Shown here in pieces: positions 32,245 through 34,885 of a DNA stretch of 34,885 bases. Source of the stretch: Betaproteobacteria bacterium UBA2592 (GTDB lineage: Bacteria; Pseudomonadota; Gammaproteobacteria; Burkholderiales; Rhodocyclaceae); assembly GCA_002340095.1 (NCBI GenBank), contig DDKS01000068.1:1-34885 (forward strand). The letters are read 5' to 3'. Made by a program: the position numbers and the translations under genes. Numbering within the stretch: the first letter of the stretch is position 1; every line of letters starts with the position of its first letter. The notes beneath the pieces were generated by a model. The model was not told where the DNA came from and made no database searches. It worked only from the letters and a program-made list of their open reading frames with translations.

Positions 32245-32904
32245 ATGACCACGATCCTGGCAACCCTGTTCATTGGCGACCTGCGCCCCCTGCCGCCGGA
32301 AGGACAGATGTCCGGCATTTTCAAGCACCCGACCCGGGAGCGGATTGCCGTGGGCACCCACGGCCTGGAAGGGGACCGGCAGGGTGACCTGCGCCACCAT
32401 GGCGGACCGGACAAGGCCGTGCACCACTACCCGGCCGAACATTACGCCGCCTTCATCCAGCGCTGGCCCCAACTGGCGGGCATTGCCCTGCCCGGGGTGC
32501 TGGGCGAGAACATTTCCGGCACCGGGCTGAACGAAAGCCAGGTCTGCATCGGCGACATCTACCGGATCGGCAGCGCCGTCCTCCAGGTCAGCCAGCCCCG
32601 CACGCCTTGCTGGAAGATCAGCCACCGGCTTGGCGTAGATAAAGCCTCCCAGTTCGTGGCGGAAACCGGTATCACCGGCTGGTATTACCGGGTGCTGGAG
32701 CCGGGCAGCCTGGCGGCCGGGGACACCATCGAACGGATTGCCCGCCCCAACCCGGAGCTGACCCTAGCCAGCTACTGGCAGGCCATTCACCAGCACCGGC
32801 CCGACCCGGACCTGCTGGAACGCATTGCCGCCGCCCCCGGCCTGGCCGGGGACAAGGCCGCCCGCCATGGGGAGCGGGCCCGCTGGCTGCGCCAGCAGGG
32901 CTGA
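32245..32904 (+). CDS. MOSC domain protein, YiiM-like
   Basis: A 219-residue soluble protein of the YiiM type. The MOSC core includes LEGDRQGDLRHHGGPDKAVHHYPAEHY (about 41-67, split across a loop), LPGVLGENI and the conserved Cys122 in PRTPCWKIS. YiiM-like proteins are molybdenum-cofactor enzymes that reduce N-hydroxylated compounds such as hydroxylaminopurine. The ATG at 32245 is preceded by CGGAG; an in-frame ATG at 32179 gives unrelated sequence. The 202-base gap before it, shared with the divergent chemoreceptor, holds one small hairpin (32083-32088 with 32095-32100) and no clear promoter. Confidence 0.9.
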   Translation: MTTILATLFIGDLRPLPPEGQMSGIFKHPTRERIAVGTHGLEGDRQGDLRHHGGPDKAVHHYPAEHYAAFIQRWPQLAGIALPGVLGENISGTGLNESQVCIGDIYRIGSAVLQVSQPRTPCWKISHRLGVDKASQFVAETGITGWYYRVLEPGSLAAGDTIERIARPNPELTLASYWQAIHQHRPDPDLLERIAAAPGLAGDKAARHGERARWLRQQG

Positions 32905-32937
32905 AGTCTTTTCCCCGGAATTAGGACAGATCAAGGT

Positions 32938-32951
32938 TTGCGTTGCCGCAA
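32938..32951. promoter_or_regulatory. TTGCG-N4-CGCAA palindrome upstream of the CopD-like gene
   Basis: TTGCG (32938-32942) and CGCAA (32947-32951) form a perfect dyad with a four-base spacer, the geometry of FNR/CRP-family sites. It resembles the NNR-type motif TTGCG-N4-CACAA known from denitrification promoters of Rhodobacter. A second, imperfect FNR-like element, TTGATGGCTATCCC, is at 32973-32986. The dyad is 48 bases from the start codon, so it could equally be a small RNA hairpin. Confidence 0.35.
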
Positions 32952-32998
32952 GGGGAGAAACTGCCCCCTGACTTGATGGCTATCCCCACGCGAACCCC

Positions 32999-33487
32999 AT
33001 GAATGAAATCGACACCCTCTGGCTGGCCCGGGCCCTGCACGTGGTCGGCGTCGTCCTCTGGATCGGCGGCGTCGCCTTCGTCACCACCACCCTGCTGCCC
33101 GCCATCCGCAGCGGTTTCTCCCCGGAACAGCAACTGGCGGAATTCGAGCGCTACGAACGCAGCTTCGGCCGTCAGGCCCGCTGGACCACCCAGCTGGTCG
33201 GCGCCAGCGGCCTCTACCTGACCTGGAAGATGGAACTCTGGTTCCGCTTCACCACGCCGGGCTACGGCTGGATGCACGCCATGGTGGCGGTGTATGGAAT
33301 CTTCACCTTCCTGCTGTTCGTAGCCGAACCCCTGTTCTTCCACAAACTGCTGCGCCGCCTCGCCGCCCGCCACCAGCAACTGCCCATGACCGTGCTGACC
33401 CGCATCCACTGGCTGCTGCTCACTGCCAGCCTCCTCACCGTAGCTGCCGCCATGGCCGGCGCCCACGGCTGGAATTACAGCTCATAA
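32999..33487 (+). CDS. Small CopD-like integral membrane protein
   Basis: A 162-residue protein with four hydrophobic segments (about 10-30, 60-76, 90-112 and 135-153) and histidines near the first and last (ALHVVGVVLWIGG, IHWLL). This layout resembles CopD-type and DUF2269-type membrane proteins, some of which bind heme or copper. The segment WIGGVAFVTTTLLPAI and the conserved ERSFGRQARWTTQLVGASGLYL are striking. Function is unknown. It sits 21 bases upstream of a DUF2249 gene, a family often found near denitrification and nitric-oxide genes, so a redox or NO-related role is a reasonable guess. No clear ribosome-binding site precedes ATG 32999. Confidence 0.8.
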   Translation: MNEIDTLWLARALHVVGVVLWIGGVAFVTTTLLPAIRSGFSPEQQLAEFERYERSFGRQARWTTQLVGASGLYLTWKMELWFRFTTPGYGWMHAMVAVYGIFTFLLFVAEPLFFHKLLRRLAARHQQLPMTVLTRIHWLLLTASLLTVAAAMAGAHGWNYSS

Positions 33488-33508
33488 CCCCCCAACCGGA
33501 GAACCTTC

Positions 33509-33769
33509 ATGCACGACTGCAGCCTGCCCATCCTCAACCAGGGTCCCTACCCCTTCGATGCCCGGGGCGTTGCCAAGCGCTTTCGCCACGCCGCCATTTT
33601 CGGTGCCCTGAGCGCCCTGCAGAAGGGCGAAGTCATGCGCTTCTGCAACGACCACGATCCGATCCCCCTGCTGCAGCAGATTGGCGAATATTTCGGCGAT
33701 CAGGTGGATGTCCAGTACGTTTCCCGCCAGCCCGGGGAAATCGTCATCGACTTCCACATCACGGCCTGA
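33509..33769 (+). CDS. DUF2249 domain protein
   Basis: An 86-residue soluble protein. The DUF2249 pattern is visible: FDARGVAKRFRHAAIFGAL (17-35), KGEVMRFCNDHDPIPLLQQI (39-58) and the final beta strand GEIVIDFHIT. The family has a SirA/TusA-like fold and is commonly linked with hemerythrin-like or nitrogen-oxide genes, but no biochemical function is established. C46 lies just before the DHDPIPL motif. CGGAGA precedes the start, 21 bases after the CopD-like stop, so the two are probably cotranscribed and end at the hairpin 33788-33814. Confidence 0.85.
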   Translation: MHDCSLPILNQGPYPFDARGVAKRFRHAAIFGALSALQKGEVMRFCNDHDPIPLLQQIGEYFGDQVDVQYVSRQPGEIVIDFHITA

Positions 33770-33787
33770 GTCAGGGGCATTTAGGGC

Positions 33788-33814
33788 AGTCCGGTCACAT
33801 TCGGTGACCGGACT
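33788..33814. terminator. Hairpin after DUF2249, at the boundary to low-GC DNA
   Basis: A perfect 11-base stem (33788-33798 with 33804-33814) closes an ATTCG loop. CTCTCTGAAGTTATT follows, a weak T tract. It lies between converging stop codons (33769 and 33823) and marks almost exactly where GC content drops. Confidence 0.6.
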
Positions 33815-33822
33815 CTCTGAAG

Positions 33823-34885
33823 TTATTGGTTTGCCAGAAGCAAATCCGCTTCCTGTAACTGTGCCTCTGAGGGTGGAAGACCAGCTTCAATGACTCGTTG
33901 AACAGCCTGATTAAAAGCGTTGGATACCAATTCGCGCAAATCACGTCCCGAATAACCTTCTGTGTTCTCCGCTATTGTTTCAAGCGTAAGCGCTGAATCC
34001 ACTGGACGACCATTTAGCAAGACACTCAAGAGTTGTAGGCGCTCTTGATAACCAGGCAAGCCAATTTCGATTTTTTGCGAGAACCTGGAAAGTACGGCTG
34101 AGTCGATTTGCTCAACGATGTTCGTAGCCGCAATAACGAAGACATGCCCAAGGGCATCTTTGGCGCCATCCATTTCCTGCAAAAACTGAGTAAGCACCTC
34201 AGCTTGCAGTTTATCAACCTCACCATCTCTAGATGGCGTTAGTGAGTCGATCTCATCAATGAACATGATGCAGGGAGAAACCGCTCTTGCCGACTCAAAA
34301 GCCTGCTTGACCGCATTTGCTCCATGCCCAAGGTGCATTGCCTTGAGGTCTGCCGTAGAGAAGGCCTTGAAACTAACGCCAGATTCGTTGGCAAGAGTCC
34401 GTGCAATCTCTGTCTTTCCTGTTCCGGGCGGACCATAAAGTAGCAGTGACTTCGGTACAGGTATTCCTTTACCGGTCAAGGCTTCAGCATCTTTCACCAT
34501 ATGCGCAATAGTTTTTAGTGATTTGATAGTTTTAGCAGGAAGGATCAGCGTCTCCCACTTTGACCCTGCGCTTACCTTGGTTGCCCCCTTACCTCTTGTC
34601 TTTGCCATAGCCGCTTCGTAATGAGATATTTCGGGCTCACTTGGTGCTGCAATTCTCATGGCCGACAAAATAATGTTTTTGATGTCACGTCCACTGAGTC
34701 CACCAAAAAAATGTAGACAATCTTCTGGGATATCGGTTTTTAGACCTACTTGTTTGGCAACAGCTTGGACCAAAGCCTCCCTACTCTTACTGTCAGATGG
34801 ATTAATATCAAGCACATCAGAAAAACGACTAATAATGGCATCATCAATCAGTTCAGGGCGGTTCGTAGTTGTGTATCGTTCTTTC
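33823..34885 (-). CDS. Tandem AAA+ ATPase (CDC48/SpoVK-like), N-terminus outside the window
   Basis: The visible 353 residues are the C-terminal part. The frame stays open to the window edge, so a GTG at 34815 is not the true start. The first residues (YTTTNRPELIDDAIISRFSD) match sensor 1 and the arginine-finger region of a first AAA+ domain, followed by its helical lid. A complete second AAA+ domain follows: Walker A GPPGTGKTEIA (about 34415-34440), Walker B CIMFIDEID (about 34250-34275), sensor 1 with AATNIVEQIDSAVLSRFSQ, and lid GYSGRDLRELV. Such proteins unfold or remodel substrates; some pair with a subtilisin-like protease in plasmid-incompatibility or defence modules. The composition is much lower in GC (28 of 60 in 34441-34500, versus 42 of 60 in 33361-33420), suggesting transfer. 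No partner gene is visible. Confidence 0.85.
   Translation of the reverse strand, partial: KERYTTTNRPELIDDAIISRFSDVLDINPSDSKSREALVQAVAKQVGLKTDIPEDCLHFFGGLSGRDIKNIILSAMRIAAPSEPEISHYEAAMAKTRGKGATKVSAGSKWETLILPAKTIKSLKTIAHMVKDAEALTGKGIPVPKSLLLYGPPGTGKTEIARTLANESGVSFKAFSTADLKAMHLGHGANAVKQAFESARAVSPCIMFIDEIDSLTPSRDGEVDKLQAEVLTQFLQEMDGAKDALGHVFVIAATNIVEQIDSAVLSRFSQKIEIGLPGYQERLQLLSVLLNGRPVDSALTLETIAENTEGYSGRDLRELVSNAFNQAVQRVIEAGLPPSEAQLQEADLLLANQ

Noticed and set aside
33770..33830. tRNA or attachment site at the GC boundary
   Set aside because: No tRNA-like fold or direct repeat could be seen; only the terminator-like hairpin is present.

Overview
The window is chromosomal DNA of a high-GC betaproteobacterium, most likely of the Rhodocyclales (an Azospira/Dechloromonas-like organism). 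This placement is inferred from gene order and protein style, not from a search. Indicators are priB inside a rpsF-priB-rpsR-rplI operon, a cysB-type regulator divergent from cysI-DUF934-cysH, a complete PilE/FimT/PilV/PilW/PilX/PilY1 minor-pilin cluster, and ribF-ileS-lspA-fkpB-ispH.

Layout. 1-3300 (+): a Bcp-type peroxiredoxin, a PIN-PhoH ATPase and an exported transglutaminase-fold protein whose catalytic Cys position is Ser. 3330-9588 (-): ugd and kpsF (sugar precursors for surface polysaccharide), dnaB, the ribosomal operon rpsF-priB-rpsR-rplI, and a CysB-like regulator. 9743-12698 (+): a tightly overlapped assimilatory sulfate-reduction operon (cysI, DUF934, cysH). 12836-13105 (-): rpsT. 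13320-20877 (+): the type IV pilus minor-pilin/adhesin operon, followed by a TonB-like protein behind a perfect hairpin. 20882-27077 (-): ribF-ileS-lspA-[sulfite-oxidase-like molybdoenzyme]-fkpB-ispH, read from high to low coordinates. 27177-28942 (-): tsaE-amiC, divergent from queG (+, 28937-30013). 30003-32042 (-): a Cache-type chemoreceptor. 32245-33769 (+): a MOSC protein, a small CopD-like membrane protein and a DUF2249 protein. 33823 to the window end (-): the C-terminal part of a tandem AAA+ ATPase in clearly lower-GC DNA, probably the edge of an accessory island that continues outside the window.

Most of the window is ordinary core genome. The places that deserve a second look are the low-GC AAA+ gene at the right edge, the Cys-to-Ser transglutaminase, the TonB-like gene attached to the pilus cluster, the molybdoenzyme gene inserted in the lspA/fkpB operon, an NNR/FNR-like palindrome in front of the CopD-like/DUF2249 pair, and the tsaE/queG overlap in which the two divergent start codons share one ATGCAT palindrome. 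No tRNA, rRNA, CRISPR array, insertion sequence or replication origin was recognised. All coordinates and motif positions come from reading the sequence by hand; no database comparison was possible.
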